Below are positions 1 to 8,798 of a DNA stretch of 64,000 nucleotides, in pieces; the stretch's first letter is position 1, and each line of letters starts with the position of its first letter. The notes below the pieces were generated by a model, which did no database searches, was not told the DNA's origin, and worked only from the letters and a program-made list of their open reading frames with translations. Source of the stretch: JBBECJ01 sp963763325 (GTDB lineage: Bacteria; Chloroflexota; Chloroflexia; Thermomicrobiales; CFX8); contig CAVXOL010000025.1 of the NCBI GenBank assembly GCA_963763325.1, forward strand, positions 124,001 through 188,000, given 5' to 3'. Made by a program: the position numbers and the translations under genes.

Positions 1-326
1 ACGAGCGCCCGTGTTTCGTCGCCGATTGTCATCTGGATCTCGCCTTCGAGGACAAGTCCAATCTGCTCATGCTCGTGCGCATGTGTCGGAACGGCGGCGC
101 CCGGTTCGATTTGAACCCAATTGGCCATCATCGTCCCGCCGACCATGACATTCATGCGAACCCCGGCGACCGGGGCAAGGCTCGGGAGCTTGTCGATCTC
201 GTAGAACGCCGGCTGGAACGCCAGCTCTTCAGATTGCGCAGCCTCTTCCGGCTGCACCCAGAATCCCGCCTCGTGGTGGTGACCCGACTGCGCTGCACCT
301 GCATGATCGTCTGATCGATGTGCCAT
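1..326 (-). CDS. Cupin-domain protein, N-terminal part (cut by window edge)
   Basis: Translating the minus strand from an ATG at 326 gives about 108 residues that run off the window start. The N-terminus is His-rich (HHHE near residue 16). A cupin signature follows: a THAHEHEQ metal-binding stretch near residue 85, then a VLEGEIQMTIGDE strand typical of the conserved barrel. Cupins of this size bind a divalent metal and may be isomerases, dioxygenases or sensory proteins; nothing visible picks one. It diverges from the CAP-domain gene across about 220 bp that must hold both promoters. The start is the first ATG compatible with the fold. Confidence 0.72.
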   Translation of the reverse strand, partial: MAHRSDDHAGAAQSGHHHEAGFWVQPEEAAQSEELAFQPAFYEIDKLPSLAPVAGVRMNVMVGGTMMANWVQIEPGAAVPTHAHEHEQIGLVLEGEIQMTIGDETRAL

Positions 327-548
327 CGGTTCCAATCCCTTCGTCGTCGTTGCGGATCTCGTGCGGGGATGATAGGCGATTCCAACGCATTGCGCGAATC
401 AGCATGGTCGCGGCTAGTCCGGTCCTATCGGACGTTCAGGACTATCGGCACAGGTAGTCGTCCTACCTCATGCGATAGGATGTGCCTGCTTGGGATATCG
501 CAGAAGCCAGTACACCCGGTATGGCTTGTGCACCGGGAGGTGACGACT

Positions 549-2285
549 GTGAGAATGCGTACATTCCTGGCGGCTGTCTGTGTGACCTCCATTCTGCTGG
601 CCACGCCTGGTCAACGGTCTCCTTCCGTAGCCGCGCTCCAGGAAAACGACCCTGAGATCGTCGAGACGCTCTCGATGATCAATACGTATCGCAGCTGGCT
701 GGGAATCCCCCCACTGACGATCGACCCTTCCCTTCAACGCGCAGCTGAAGCACACGTTGAGTACTACCGGCTGAACTTCGGTGATCCGGCGCTGGCCGGC
801 ATGGGGTTGCACTACGAAACTCCAGGTCGACCAGGTTTTACCGGCGAAAGTTTCCAGGACCGCGCCCGCGCTGCCGGCTACACCGGTTCGGTCAACGAGA
901 ACGCCGGTGTCTCCGGTTCAATGGTCTGGTCGACCAAGTGGTTCATGGCAACCGTCGGCCACCGGTTGACGCTCCTGGATCCGCGCTACAGTCATATCGG
1001 CCTGGCCGCAATCGATCAGGGAAACATCAAATTTGAGATCATCGACCTCGGCACGCCGAAGTGGGTCGAAAATGCCACGCCCGAGTGGTCGGCATGGCCA
1101 CCTCAGGGCACGACCGGCGTCGACCTGCGCTTTGACGGCGAGGCACCAAATCCGTTCCCATCCGCACAGTATCCAATCGGCTATCCGATCTCACTGAAGT
1201 ACTTCGGCCAGGGAGACCTGACGTTCAGCTCGGCGACGATCTCAACCGGAGGCCAGCTCGTCGACTCGTTCGCCGAAATTGGCACCGGGTGGCTCTCGCG
1301 CAAGACCGTCCTCCTCTGCGCAACGGCGCCATTGCAGCTGAACACAACCTACGATGTCCGCATCGAAGGCACAGCAAATGGCCAGCCGTTCGTCAAGCAA
1401 TGGAGCTTCAAAACGACCAACGGTGACGACGAGCTTGCTCACAATGGCCAGGTAGCCCCGCCGACGCCCACGCCACCTGTCGTTTCCGGCCCACCTGTCG
1501 AGCAACTGCCGACCGGTCTCCGGGCAACGCACCCGCTCGTGCAGAACCTCTGGTGGGAGGCCGACGGTCCCGTCTCGCAGCTCAAGACGGAGCGATCGTG
1601 GCTCTGGGGACCAGACACCTGGCAGTCGGCAGGCGAGCCGTACGTCGAAGAAGCAGACGGCTCCCGCCAGGTCCACTACTTCGATAAGGCTCGAATGGAA
1701 GTCAACGAGCGAACTGGCACATCAACGCTGGTGACGGCCGGCCTGCTGGTGCGTGACATGATTTACGGTAAGGCGCAGATCGGGGACGACCAGTTCACCG
1801 ATGCTCAGCCTGCCAACGTCCCGCTGACCGGTGATCCGCTCGAGTTCAACCCGGATGCTCCAACGTATGCGAGCCTGAATGGAATCGCCTCGATTGAGAC
1901 CGACCGCTCGGTCCCAGCTCGTCCCGGCCAGGCGATCGCGGAGGTACTCTGGAAGGACGGTTCGATCGGTACCAACCCGTCGCTCGGCTCGATGGCGCAG
2001 TATGGCAGCTATGAGCCAACACTCGGTCACAACATCGCGGCCGTCTTTGATGCTTACCTTCAGTCATTGCCGACCGACTGGAAGATGAGCGTCGGCCTCC
2101 CACTGGCGGAGCCGTTCTGGGTTCGTAGTAACCTGGCAGGGGAGCCAACCTGGGTGCTGGTTCAGGCCTTCGAACGCCGCATCCTGACTTACACACCGAT
2201 CAATCGCCCGGAGTGGCGGGTCGAGATGGGAAACGTCGGCCGGCACTACTTCACCTGGCGATATGGCGAAGAACCGCCGGAGTAG
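549..2285 (+). CDS. Secreted CAP/SCP-domain protein with C-terminal WRYGE-type module
   Basis: About 578 residues. GTG 549 is chosen as start because GGGAGGTG ends six bases upstream; an ATG two codons later is possible. A signal peptide covers roughly residues 1-30. A CAP (SCP/PR1-like) domain follows at about 35-180, with INTYRSWLGIPPL, a helix carrying AHVEYY, and NENAGVSGS. An Ig-like region comes next, then a Pro/Thr linker near residue 300. The last 220 residues form a separate module: WLWGPDTW, HYFDKARME, AGLLVRDMI, QAFERRILTYTP and a terminal GNVGRHYFTWRYGE. The same module ends the sugar dehydrogenase at 31.6 kb. Bacterial CAP proteins are extracellular; the exact role is unknown. 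A perfect hairpin terminator follows. Confidence 0.85.
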   Translation: MRMRTFLAAVCVTSILLATPGQRSPSVAALQENDPEIVETLSMINTYRSWLGIPPLTIDPSLQRAAEAHVEYYRLNFGDPALAGMGLHYETPGRPGFTGESFQDRARAAGYTGSVNENAGVSGSMVWSTKWFMATVGHRLTLLDPRYSHIGLAAIDQGNIKFEIIDLGTPKWVENATPEWSAWPPQGTTGVDLRFDGEAPNPFPSAQYPIGYPISLKYFGQGDLTFSSATISTGGQLVDSFAEIGTGWLSRKTVLLCATAPLQLNTTYDVRIEGTANGQPFVKQWSFKTTNGDDELAHNGQVAPPTPTPPVVSGPPVEQLPTGLRATHPLVQNLWWEADGPVSQLKTERSWLWGPDTWQSAGEPYVEEADGSRQVHYFDKARMEVNERTGTSTLVTAGLLVRDMIYGKAQIGDDQFTDAQPANVPLTGDPLEFNPDAPTYASLNGIASIETDRSVPARPGQAIAEVLWKDGSIGTNPSLGSMAQYGSYEPTLGHNIAAVFDAYLQSLPTDWKMSVGLPLAEPFWVRSNLAGEPTWVLVQAFERRILTYTPINRPEWRVEMGNVGRHYFTWRYGEEPPE

Positions 2286-2294
2286 GTCGACGCA

Positions 2295-2327
2295 GAACCC
2301 CCGACGCTGACATTGCGTCGGGGGTTC
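2295..2327 (+). terminator. Hairpin terminator after the CAP gene
   Basis: A 13-bp perfect stem, GAACCCCCGACGC, pairs across a 7-base loop starting 10 bases after the stop codon. There is no long T run, but a convergent gene ends about 60 bases on, so it probably serves both directions. Confidence 0.7.
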
Positions 2328-2383
2328 GTCGTGCAGTCGTGGAGTTCTCAACGCGAAATGGCGATCATCTCAGCGACAGCGCG

Positions 2384-3142
2384 TCAGGAGTCGCCCTTCG
2401 GTCGCCATGGTGTCTGGTCACCCAGGTTGCGACGATGAAGACCAATGAGTGCCGCCAGGTAGCTGATGCCAAGACTGTAGCTGGCAAGCACGTCGGTGAG
2501 CCAGTGGTGGCCCAGATAAATGCGTGACGGACCGACGAGGCCGATGAACGAACCAATCCAGGAGACCGGCAACCAGCGCAGCCATCGCCCGCGAATCTCA
2601 GTGAAGCACAGGTAAGCAAAGAACCCCCAGAAGGCCGTGTAATGCAGCGTATGACCACTGGGGAAACTGGAATCGCGAAGGTTCGCGAGCTGGACGATGA
2701 TCCCTTCTCCGGAAGGACGCGGGCGGCGGACGAAGCGCTTGGTCGTGTACGAGATCAGCGAACCAAGCCAGGCAAAAACGAGATAGCGTGCCTCGCGTCG
2801 GAAGCCGACCAGCCACGTGCCGGCCACCGCCGTCGCTGGCAGCGCCAACGACTGCGGTCGAAAACCAAACCAGGACACGATACGCATGCTGACAGTCAAC
2901 AACGGATGCCGCAAGCGCTGGACGCGGATCGTCGCGACGACGTCGCGCTCCATCCGCGGGTTTCGTCGCACAACGAGCAGTAATGAGAAGAATGAAGCAA
3001 AGGCGACAAGGGCCACGCGGAGAAATACCTGGCTCCGTCGTCGCGCAGCCCGTGGTGGAACGGTCACCTGCCGCGCCCGTTCCTGAATCTGTCGTGCTAG
3101 TGAATCGGCGTCAACCGTGGCTTCGCTCGGTGTCGTTGTCAC
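2384..3142 (-). CDS. PAP2-family membrane phosphatase
   Basis: 252 residues with about five or six membrane helices. All three motifs of the type 2 phosphatidic acid phosphatase family are present: KRFVRRPRP near 135, SFPSGHT near 160 and SRIYLGHHWLTD near 205. These supply the phosphate-binding Lys/Arg, the acid/base His and the nucleophilic His. Known members dephosphorylate phosphatidate or undecaprenyl pyrophosphate at the membrane; the substrate here cannot be read. Translation probably starts at GTG 3142, with AGGGA upstream. The next minus-strand gene, a peptidoglycan amidase, is unlinked in direction of flow (it ends 41 bases upstream), so the pair may be co-transcribed and share an envelope role. 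Confidence 0.88.
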   Translation of the reverse strand: MTTTPSEATVDADSLARQIQERARQVTVPPRAARRRSQVFLRVALVAFASFFSLLLVVRRNPRMERDVVATIRVQRLRHPLLTVSMRIVSWFGFRPQSLALPATAVAGTWLVGFRREARYLVFAWLGSLISYTTKRFVRRPRPSGEGIIVQLANLRDSSFPSGHTLHYTAFWGFFAYLCFTEIRGRWLRWLPVSWIGSFIGLVGPSRIYLGHHWLTDVLASYSLGISYLAALIGLHRRNLGDQTPWRPKGDS

Positions 3143-3183
3143 TTATCCCTCCCCGGCACAGGATTGTACCCGTGCAGGGAGGC

Positions 3184-5295
3184 TCAGGTCATCTCCCCCT
3201 CGAGCCAGCCTCGACGGATCAGGATCTCGCGTGCAAGATGACCGAGCATGACTTCGTCATCCGTTCCCGCGTAATCGGGGTGGTATTCGAAGCGGTTACG
3301 TTCGAAATACTGGACGATGTGGATGATCCCGTCCGTCTCCGACCGTTCCTGGAACTCCTCCGAGATCGGGTAGCCGAAGATCTGCAAGCCACCGCGCGCT
3401 TCCCAAACGCGTTTGAAGAGGCCGCCCAGGCTATGGCGCGTTTCCGGGAAGTAGAAGCGATCTGGTGTCGAGGCGATCGGCTGGATCGGCTTGAATCCCT
3501 GCTCCGTCTGACGGTCTATCGTCGTCTCAACACCAACGAGACCCAACTGAACGTGGTATTCGGTCCCGGCATACTCGGGGTGCAGCTCGAACCGCGCCCG
3601 CTCGAAGTACTGCGTCAGGTAGACACCACCATCCGTCTCAGAGACTTCATCGAATGCCTCAGTCAACGGGTATCCGAAGCGTCGCAATCCACCTTCCTCC
3701 GACCAGAATCTGTCAAATTCCGGGGGGACGTTGTGGCCCGTCTCCGGGAAGTAGCGGACGCCGGGCTGATTTGACGGCATGGCTCGCGCAGTTGGTGGCG
3801 GAAGGACGACGACGTTGCGCGGGTAGCCGTTCTGCATCAAATAGTGGACATACTCCTTGACGACACTGACCGAGAACGTCTGCGTGTGGATATCCTTCAT
3901 CCGCACATAGCCAACGACATCGCGTACCTCGCCAGGAGTCAGCGTCGTGCCGAAGCCCCAACGAAACGGATTGACGATTCCAGTGTTTCCGTCGAAGTCG
4001 AGGGCAAAGCGATACGTGTCCTCAATCTTCGGGAAGCCGGCAGTCTCGTAATCATCGGTCTCGTCATAGATGTAACCAGGCGGGGCGCCTGCGGTCTCCA
4101 GCGGAACAGTACCGGCATTCTTGACGGTAAGCCGCACTTCGAGCAGGTTGCCTTGATGAATTGTCGAAGGTCCGATCTGACAATCCAGAAGATCGAGCCA
4201 CTCCCGTCGTATCGGGGCAGGCAGATCAATCGGCCCGGTGCCGGCGATCTGACCACGGATCGCGGGTAGCAGGGGCCGGCACAAGTCTCCGGGGCACGAC
4301 GTCACCAGTACGTCGCCATGGCCGCAGAGATTCGCCAGCCCCTTGAGATCGACGAAATCAGCAGCTTTTGTCACATCGACGTGACCGGCTCGCGCACGCA
4401 CCAGGCGCACGAACGAATCGATCATGGCCTTCGGCGGATTTGCCAGATCGAAGTTGCCGATGAATGAGATTCCGGTCGATCCAGGGTTGTACCGAAGGGA
4501 ATGGCCGGCGATCACGTTCGGGCCACCAAAACGTCCCTCATAGACGTTCCCAGCGGCATCGATCAGGTAGTTGTAGCCAATGTCGCCCCAACCGCGAGTG
4601 ATGGCGTGGTAGTAGTAGACCGAGCGTAATGCGGCCTCGGCGTCAGGAGGGTTATTGTCGGTCGCCGTGTGATGAAGAATGATCTTCTCGACCGGCTGAT
4701 ACGCTGGAGGCCAGCGAAGCGGCTTCTTCGGATCACGATCGATGTGGCGCAATGTCTCATCGGCTCCCCAGCCGGCGCGCGGGATGATGAAGCCCTCGAT
4801 CAAGTCATCGACGGCGGCCGCTTTCGGGACTGAAACGCCGGTCGTGTCGAGCGTCCCGACCGTCACTTCACGCAGGCCGGACATTTCGGCGATTGACACG
4901 CGAACCTGGAGCGCGGTGCCGGTTCGAAGAACAGGCGCCACGTATTCTCGCTGGCTGGTGATTTCGCTGCCGTGACCGTCAACGTGCAACCCGGTCCAGT
5001 CGGACCAGGAGCCATCCTTGTCGCGGGTACGGACGTCAAACTGCAACCCCTCGCCGCCGGATGAATCCGCCAGCCACGAAAGATCGACCGAATCGAAGCG
5101 GGTGTCGGGTGTCAGGACGGGCGTTTCGAAGACACCCGCGTCTGGGATACCGTCGCTGAATGTCCACTCGCTCCGAACTGACTCGCCCGCCAATCCCGGC
5201 AGCCGCCAGGATGAAACGTTCAGGACGGCCATCGCCGTCGTCGCACCTGCAAGCTTCAAAAGCGTTCGGCGCGAGACGCGCTGTTGATACACCAT
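3184..5295 (-). CDS. Tat-exported N-acetylmuramoyl-L-alanine amidase (PGRP fold) with two C-terminal repeats
   Basis: About 703 residues from ATG 5295; a GTG 12 codons upstream would add little. The N-terminus carries a twin-arginine signal, SRRTLLKLAG, then a hydrophobic stretch. A jelly-roll-like region precedes the amidase/PGRP domain at roughly 165-380. Its Zn ligands are visible in ILHHTAT, CGHGDV and VTSCPGD. PGRP-type amidases cut the lactyl amide between MurNAc and L-Ala. Two tandem repeats of about 75 residues end the protein, each with YFPET, FGYP(L/I)(T/S)E, QYFER and (L/Y)HP(E/D)YAGT. These resemble pieces of the module on the CAP and sugar-dehydrogenase proteins and probably bind cell wall or glycans. 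Confidence 0.88.
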   Translation of the reverse strand: MVYQQRVSRRTLLKLAGATTAMAVLNVSSWRLPGLAGESVRSEWTFSDGIPDAGVFETPVLTPDTRFDSVDLSWLADSSGGEGLQFDVRTRDKDGSWSDWTGLHVDGHGSEITSQREYVAPVLRTGTALQVRVSIAEMSGLREVTVGTLDTTGVSVPKAAAVDDLIEGFIIPRAGWGADETLRHIDRDPKKPLRWPPAYQPVEKIILHHTATDNNPPDAEAALRSVYYYHAITRGWGDIGYNYLIDAAGNVYEGRFGGPNVIAGHSLRYNPGSTGISFIGNFDLANPPKAMIDSFVRLVRARAGHVDVTKAADFVDLKGLANLCGHGDVLVTSCPGDLCRPLLPAIRGQIAGTGPIDLPAPIRREWLDLLDCQIGPSTIHQGNLLEVRLTVKNAGTVPLETAGAPPGYIYDETDDYETAGFPKIEDTYRFALDFDGNTGIVNPFRWGFGTTLTPGEVRDVVGYVRMKDIHTQTFSVSVVKEYVHYLMQNGYPRNVVVLPPPTARAMPSNQPGVRYFPETGHNVPPEFDRFWSEEGGLRRFGYPLTEAFDEVSETDGGVYLTQYFERARFELHPEYAGTEYHVQLGLVGVETTIDRQTEQGFKPIQPIASTPDRFYFPETRHSLGGLFKRVWEARGGLQIFGYPISEEFQERSETDGIIHIVQYFERNRFEYHPDYAGTDDEVMLGHLAREILIRRGWLEGEMT

Positions 5296-5415
5296 CAATA
5301 GACCTGCGACGCCAGCAACCAGATTGACCACTCACTGGCAGATTCGCCTCGACAATTTCCTGCGCTGGAAAGGTATCATCCGATGTACGTACGACCAACC
5401 CACCCGGAAGTCCTG

Positions 5416-5445
5416 TTCAGCCCAGCCGATTCGGTCTGTTATAGT
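5416..5445 (+). promoter_or_regulatory. Candidate sigma-A promoter of the DUF2085 operon
   Basis: TTCAGC and TATAGT are separated by 18 bases. The -10 is preceded by TG (TGTTATAGT), an extended -10. It lies about 40 bases before the start of the DUF2085-like gene. Confidence 0.5.
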
Positions 5446-5486
5446 CAGGCTCGGAAAGGTCAGGCTGGAAAGCGGTACAGCAGGTC

Positions 5487-6341
5487 GTGGATACCTCTCT
5501 CGAACTACAACAAATGCCCTCGTCAGCGGTCGCTCGCAACGGACGACGGTGGCCGATTGTCTTTGCCATCCTTTGTGGGTTGACGGGCTTCGGCTTCCTG
5601 CTACTGCCGGGTTCGATAGAGGGAAAGTCGCTGGCGGCGCTTCACGGCCTCTGCGCCCAGCAACCAACACATAGCTTCTACTTCGGAGACCAGCGTTTGC
5701 CATTCGATGCAAGGATGACCGGAATCTACGGCGGATCCGCGCTGACAGCTCTCTACTTACTTGGCCGTGGCCGCTGGCGGAACGGCAACGTGCCGCCGAT
5801 CGCGGTGACGGCATTGCTGGCGTCATTCATCCTCGCGATGGGTATCGACGGAGGCAACTCGACTCTGCGGGACATGGGTGTCTGGTACGCCTATGAGCCG
5901 CGCAACGAGTTGCGGCTGGCAACGGGAATGTTGACCGGCACGGCGCTGGCGGTTTTCATCTGGATGATGACGGCGCAGATCGGATTCAGTAGTCGGGCCA
6001 GAATTCGCGAAAGTCCAATCTCTGGACTCCTCGATCTTGGGCTGCTACTGGCGATCGAGACTTCCGCCGCGGCTCTGATCCTGACTGGTTGGACTCTGCT
6101 ACGACTGCCCTTGACGATCATGCTCTTGGTAGCTGCCGTCGGGGTCGTGAGCGGGCTATCGCTTGCCTTCGTCCTGCTGCTGGGACGACGCGAGGCGCGT
6201 GCAGTGACAACGTCCGATCTAGCCGGCCCGGCGACGATCGCTTTACTGGTTGCTCTGGCTCTGATTGGTGGACTCGGCGGTGGGCGCTTTCTGTTGGAGT
6301 GGTGGCTCGGGATCGAGCCGGTCGTCAGGAGTGCCGGTTGA
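5487..6341 (+). CDS. DUF2085-like polytopic membrane protein
   Basis: 284 residues from GTG 5487 (an ATG lies nine codons in), with about seven hydrophobic segments. A stretch near residue 55-80, LHGLCAQQPTHSF then LPFDARMTGIYGG, resembles DUF2085 proteins. As I recall the family, two Cys are usual in the LPxCARCTG stretch; here they are Asp and Met, so a metal- or redox-related role of that site may be lost. No biochemical function is established. The stop codon overlaps the next start (TTGA), so the two are translationally coupled. Confidence 0.65.
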   Translation: MDTSLELQQMPSSAVARNGRRWPIVFAILCGLTGFGFLLLPGSIEGKSLAALHGLCAQQPTHSFYFGDQRLPFDARMTGIYGGSALTALYLLGRGRWRNGNVPPIAVTALLASFILAMGIDGGNSTLRDMGVWYAYEPRNELRLATGMLTGTALAVFIWMMTAQIGFSSRARIRESPISGLLDLGLLLAIETSAAALILTGWTLLRLPLTIMLLVAAVGVVSGLSLAFVLLLGRREARAVTTSDLAGPATIALLVALALIGGLGGGRFLLEWWLGIEPVVRSAG

Positions 6342-6808
6342 ACGAGCGCGGTGTTGATTCCGGTAGCCGCTCGCATAGCGAAGCGAGCGAGGAGTGGCCC
6401 AATACCCCCGACGGGCTCGTCTACCAGCTCGATGCGGTCCAGATGTTGTTTGGGCGAGTTCAACAGGGCGAACAGGTCGAATTGCTGGATGCGCTACTCG
6501 ACTGTGTCGATTGGGCCGAGATGTTCGGCAGCACCCAGAGTGGCTTCCTGCACCGCGATCAGGTCAACGAACTCAAACGTCACTACCGGGCGCGCTTCGA
6601 CGACCTGGATCCGTTCTACCTCGCCGAGCAACTGAGCACCGAACTGATGACCGCCCTGATGGCAAGCGGAGACATGATGTTCTCCGACGAGCTGAAGCAA
6701 CTCGGCCGCGACAATCCCGCCCTCTGGCGCGAGATTCGGACATTCTTCAGCCGCAAAGAGGTCGCGACCGCGATGCTGATGCTCGCCGCGCGGCCAGACA
6801 CGCGATAG
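6338..6808 (+). CDS. Conserved-looking hypothetical protein, coupled to DUF2085 gene
   Basis: 156 residues. The start is TTG 6338: it overlaps the upstream stop as TTGA, and AGGAGTG sits five bases before it. The protein is soluble, acidic and mostly helical by inspection (LLDALLDCVDWAEMFG, LAEQLSTELMTALMASG), with no family I can name. The first 25 residues look disordered. Its position between two membrane-protein genes in one transcript suggests it works with them at the membrane, but this is inference. Confidence 0.65.
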   Translation: MNERGVDSGSRSHSEASEEWPNTPDGLVYQLDAVQMLFGRVQQGEQVELLDALLDCVDWAEMFGSTQSGFLHRDQVNELKRHYRARFDDLDPFYLAEQLSTELMTALMASGDMMFSDELKQLGRDNPALWREIRTFFSRKEVATAMLMLAARPDTR

Positions 6809-6816
6809 CGACACAG

Positions 6817-7413
6817 GTGTATCGTCACCGGCTGCGATCCCCGTTGCGCCTGCTCTCAGCAACGATGAGTGCCCTGATGATTGTCGGCCTGGCTGCGATC
6901 GCTGGGACGTGGCTCATCGCTCTTGCGCCGGTCGTTGCCGGACTATTTCTGCTGGCGCCGCCAATCGGCATCTACAAGCATGATGAGACACCCGTTCCCC
7001 GCACAGATGTCCGTCTCGAAGCCGAAGCGCTCGATGACGATTCGTCAAACACACTTCGCTTCCGCCTTGTTCTCGTGAATCCCGGCGACGTCGCGGCCAG
7101 CGACTTCCGGATCCGACTGCTGATGCCGCAGACGCTCGTCCCGGCACGTTCTGCCAGCAGAGTCCTCGGCGCGATCCTGACTGGCACGCATGGCCGGAAC
7201 TGGTTCGTCGACTCGTCACATGACGCGATAGCGATCACGTTCCGTGCTGGAGGCTCAGACCAGATCCATTGCCAGGCAGGTGGCCGGCTCGAACTTGCAG
7301 ACCTGCATCTGCCGGGGCAGTCAGGTCCATTGGACGTCACGTTGGAGTATCAGGTGAGCGGCGGCAGCGCGACGCCGTCGCTGGACAGGTTGCGACTGCG
7401 GTCGAGCGAGTAG
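6817..7413 (+). CDS. Membrane-anchored protein with extracellular beta-rich domain
   Basis: 198 residues from GTG 6817, nine bases after the previous stop; ATG 6865 is an alternative. Two hydrophobic segments at about 15-55 (MIVGLAAIAGTWLIALAP, VVAGLFLLAPPIG) anchor a C-terminal domain. That domain has FRLVLVNPGDVAASDFRIRL and a closing LDVTLEYQVSGG, reminiscent of immunoglobulin-like DUF11/CARDB folds. It is the last gene of a three-gene operon and is followed by a terminator. Function unknown. Confidence 0.6.
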   Translation: MYRHRLRSPLRLLSATMSALMIVGLAAIAGTWLIALAPVVAGLFLLAPPIGIYKHDETPVPRTDVRLEAEALDDDSSNTLRFRLVLVNPGDVAASDFRIRLLMPQTLVPARSASRVLGAILTGTHGRNWFVDSSHDAIAITFRAGGSDQIHCQAGGRLELADLHLPGQSGPLDVTLEYQVSGGSATPSLDRLRLRSSE

Positions 7414-7428
7414 AGATTGCAACACGCA

Positions 7429-7458
7429 ATGAGACGCGAGGTTCCCCTCACGTCTCAT
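7429..7458. terminator. Bidirectional hairpin between convergent genes
   Basis: ATGAGACG pairs with CGTCTCAT; after one mismatch, GAGG pairs with CCTC over a TTCC loop. It lies between the three-gene operon and rpsU, which converge here. Confidence 0.6.
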
Positions 7459-7487
7459 CAAAGGCTATGTAACCTTGGGAGGCGGGC

Positions 7488-7679
7488 CTAACGGCCAGTG
7501 GCCTCCTTGCGGCGGCGCTTGTGCTCTGCCTTGCGGATCTTGGCGCGGCGCTGCTCGCTCTTGCTGACGAATCGACGCTTGCTGCGGAATTCGCGCAGCT
7601 TGCCGGACTTCTGCATCTCCTTCGTGAACCTGCGCAGCAGGCCCTCGAAGCTCTCACTCTCGCGAAGCTCTACCTTCAT
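7488..7679 (-). CDS. rpsU: 30S ribosomal protein bS21
   Basis: 63 residues from ATG 7679. The sequence is a clear bS21: MKVELRESESFEGLLRRF at the N-terminus, then SGKLREFRSKRRFVSKS and a Lys/Arg-rich tail that binds 16S rRNA near the anti-Shine-Dalgarno end. GGGGGTGGT lies seven bases upstream of the ATG. An upstream in-frame extension is possible but does not match family length. It is monocistronic, with a terminator on its 3' side. Confidence 0.93.
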   Translation of the reverse strand: MKVELRESESFEGLLRRFTKEMQKSGKLREFRSKRRFVSKSEQRRAKIRKAEHKRRRKEATGR

Positions 7680-7848
7680 GACGTTACCACCCCCCTTCGG
7701 TCGGGATTCGTGCTCGATATCTATATCATCGGGCCGGAAGCCGGCTGGTTGGAACGCACGCAAAGACAGCGGTCATTCCGGACCCACGTATTGTATCGCA
7801 CCGGCTGTGCACCTGCTGAACGGTGCGAGCAGGCGGTTTGCGGTTGGA

Positions 7849-7854
7849 TATACT
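7849..7854 (+). promoter_or_regulatory. Candidate -10 box of the zinc-ribbon gene
   Basis: TATACT lies 39 bases before the start codon at 7894. No convincing -35 is visible at the expected distance. The same hexamer precedes three other genes in this window. Confidence 0.35.
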
Positions 7855-7893
7855 CGACGGCGGGGTTCGAGTTGAGACAGGGATGGGAAACAG

Positions 7894-8493
7894 GTGTCCG
7901 AGCGGGTTGGGGTGATCTATTGCGGATCGTGCGGGGCGATGAACCCGCGCACGAACCACTTCTGCTCGGCATGCGGCCATCAGCTCGTCGACGCATACCA
8001 TGCCTCCGAAGGGCTGCGTGTGTACTTTACCCCTGACCCAGGGGCGCCGCTGGTAGAGATTCTTGAATCCGGGACCGCGATCACCGTCGTTGAGACGGAC
8101 GAAGAGCTACCAGCCGACTTCGTCAAGATCGCGCTCGATGATGGGCGAATCGGATACGTCAGGTTACGAGAAGTCGAGGCAGCGGTCGGAGGCGACGATT
8201 CACCAACTCGGCGCGAGCCTGTCGGCTGCGTCACGCCAACCGCCCTGCTAGCCGTCATTGCGCTGCTGATCCTGACCGCAGTGCTGATGCTCGCTATCGC
8301 AGTCCGAGCGTCGAACGACGAGGGAGGGCTGATCGCCGCCTTCGCCTGCTTACTCGTCGTCCCGTTCCTGATCCTCGTCGTCGGATTCTACCTCTACGTC
8401 CGCAAGCGTGAGGAAGAGCTGCTGGCTGGTGACGACGATGAGGATGAACAGAGCGGCGTTCAGCAACCGGCATCCGAACCGATGAGTGATTGA
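7894..8493 (+). CDS. Zinc-ribbon, SH3-like membrane protein
   Basis: 199 residues from GTG 7894. The N-terminus has a four-Cys zinc ribbon (YCGSCGAMNPRTNHFCSACG, residues 9-28). A short beta-rich segment at about 38-95, with VEILESGTAITVV and GRIGYVRLREV, resembles bacterial SH3 domains. Two membrane helices follow near 115 and 145, then a very acidic tail (DDDEDEQ). Such proteins are usually cytosolic-ribbon membrane sensors or scaffolds; no substrate is known. The stop overlaps the next start as TTGA. Confidence 0.7.
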   Translation: MSERVGVIYCGSCGAMNPRTNHFCSACGHQLVDAYHASEGLRVYFTPDPGAPLVEILESGTAITVVETDEELPADFVKIALDDGRIGYVRLREVEAAVGGDDSPTRREPVGCVTPTALLAVIALLILTAVLMLAIAVRASNDEGGLIAAFACLLVVPFLILVVGFYLYVRKREEELLAGDDDEDEQSGVQQPASEPMSD

Positions 8494-8715
8494 GATTCGT
8501 CCCAGTGGAGACAGCAGCGACGATCGAGGGAATCCGGCACTACACGATCCACGGCGAGCCATACGCAGTCGTCTACTTCAGTCACGGCGGCGATCGGGAG
8601 ACGATCACAGCAGGCGCAACTCAGCGCCGACGCCCTCCCGGAGGGACTGCGTCCAGGAGACGCCGTCACGATTACCTTCGTTGGGTCGATCGTCGCCGGG
8701 ATCCGTCGCGCCTGA
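8490..8715 (+). pseudogene. Small coupled gene, frameshifted
   Basis: The reading frame opening at TTG 8490 overlaps the upstream stop and gives RHYTIHGEPYAVVYFSHGG. After about 8605 the coherent protein continues in the +1 frame as QAQLSADALPEGLRPGD and VGSIVAGIRRA, ending at TGA 8713-8715. Joined, this is a protein of about 75 residues. One extra base in the region 8590-8611 would explain the break. I do not recognise the family. Whether the shift is a sequencing error or real decay cannot be told from the sequence. Confidence 0.45.
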
Positions 8716-8748
8716 ACCGGTACGGAAGCGCAGCCGACGCGAGCACAG

Positions 8749-8779
8749 AAACGGGGAGGGCGGATTGCCCTCCCCGTTT
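8749..8779. terminator. Bidirectional hairpin terminator
   Basis: A 13-bp perfect stem AAACGGGGAGGGC closes over GGATT. It lies between the zinc-ribbon operon and the convergent marR-like gene; the T and A runs at its two ends suit both strands. Confidence 0.75.
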
Positions 8780-8798
8780 GCGCTCTCAGACGACGGAA

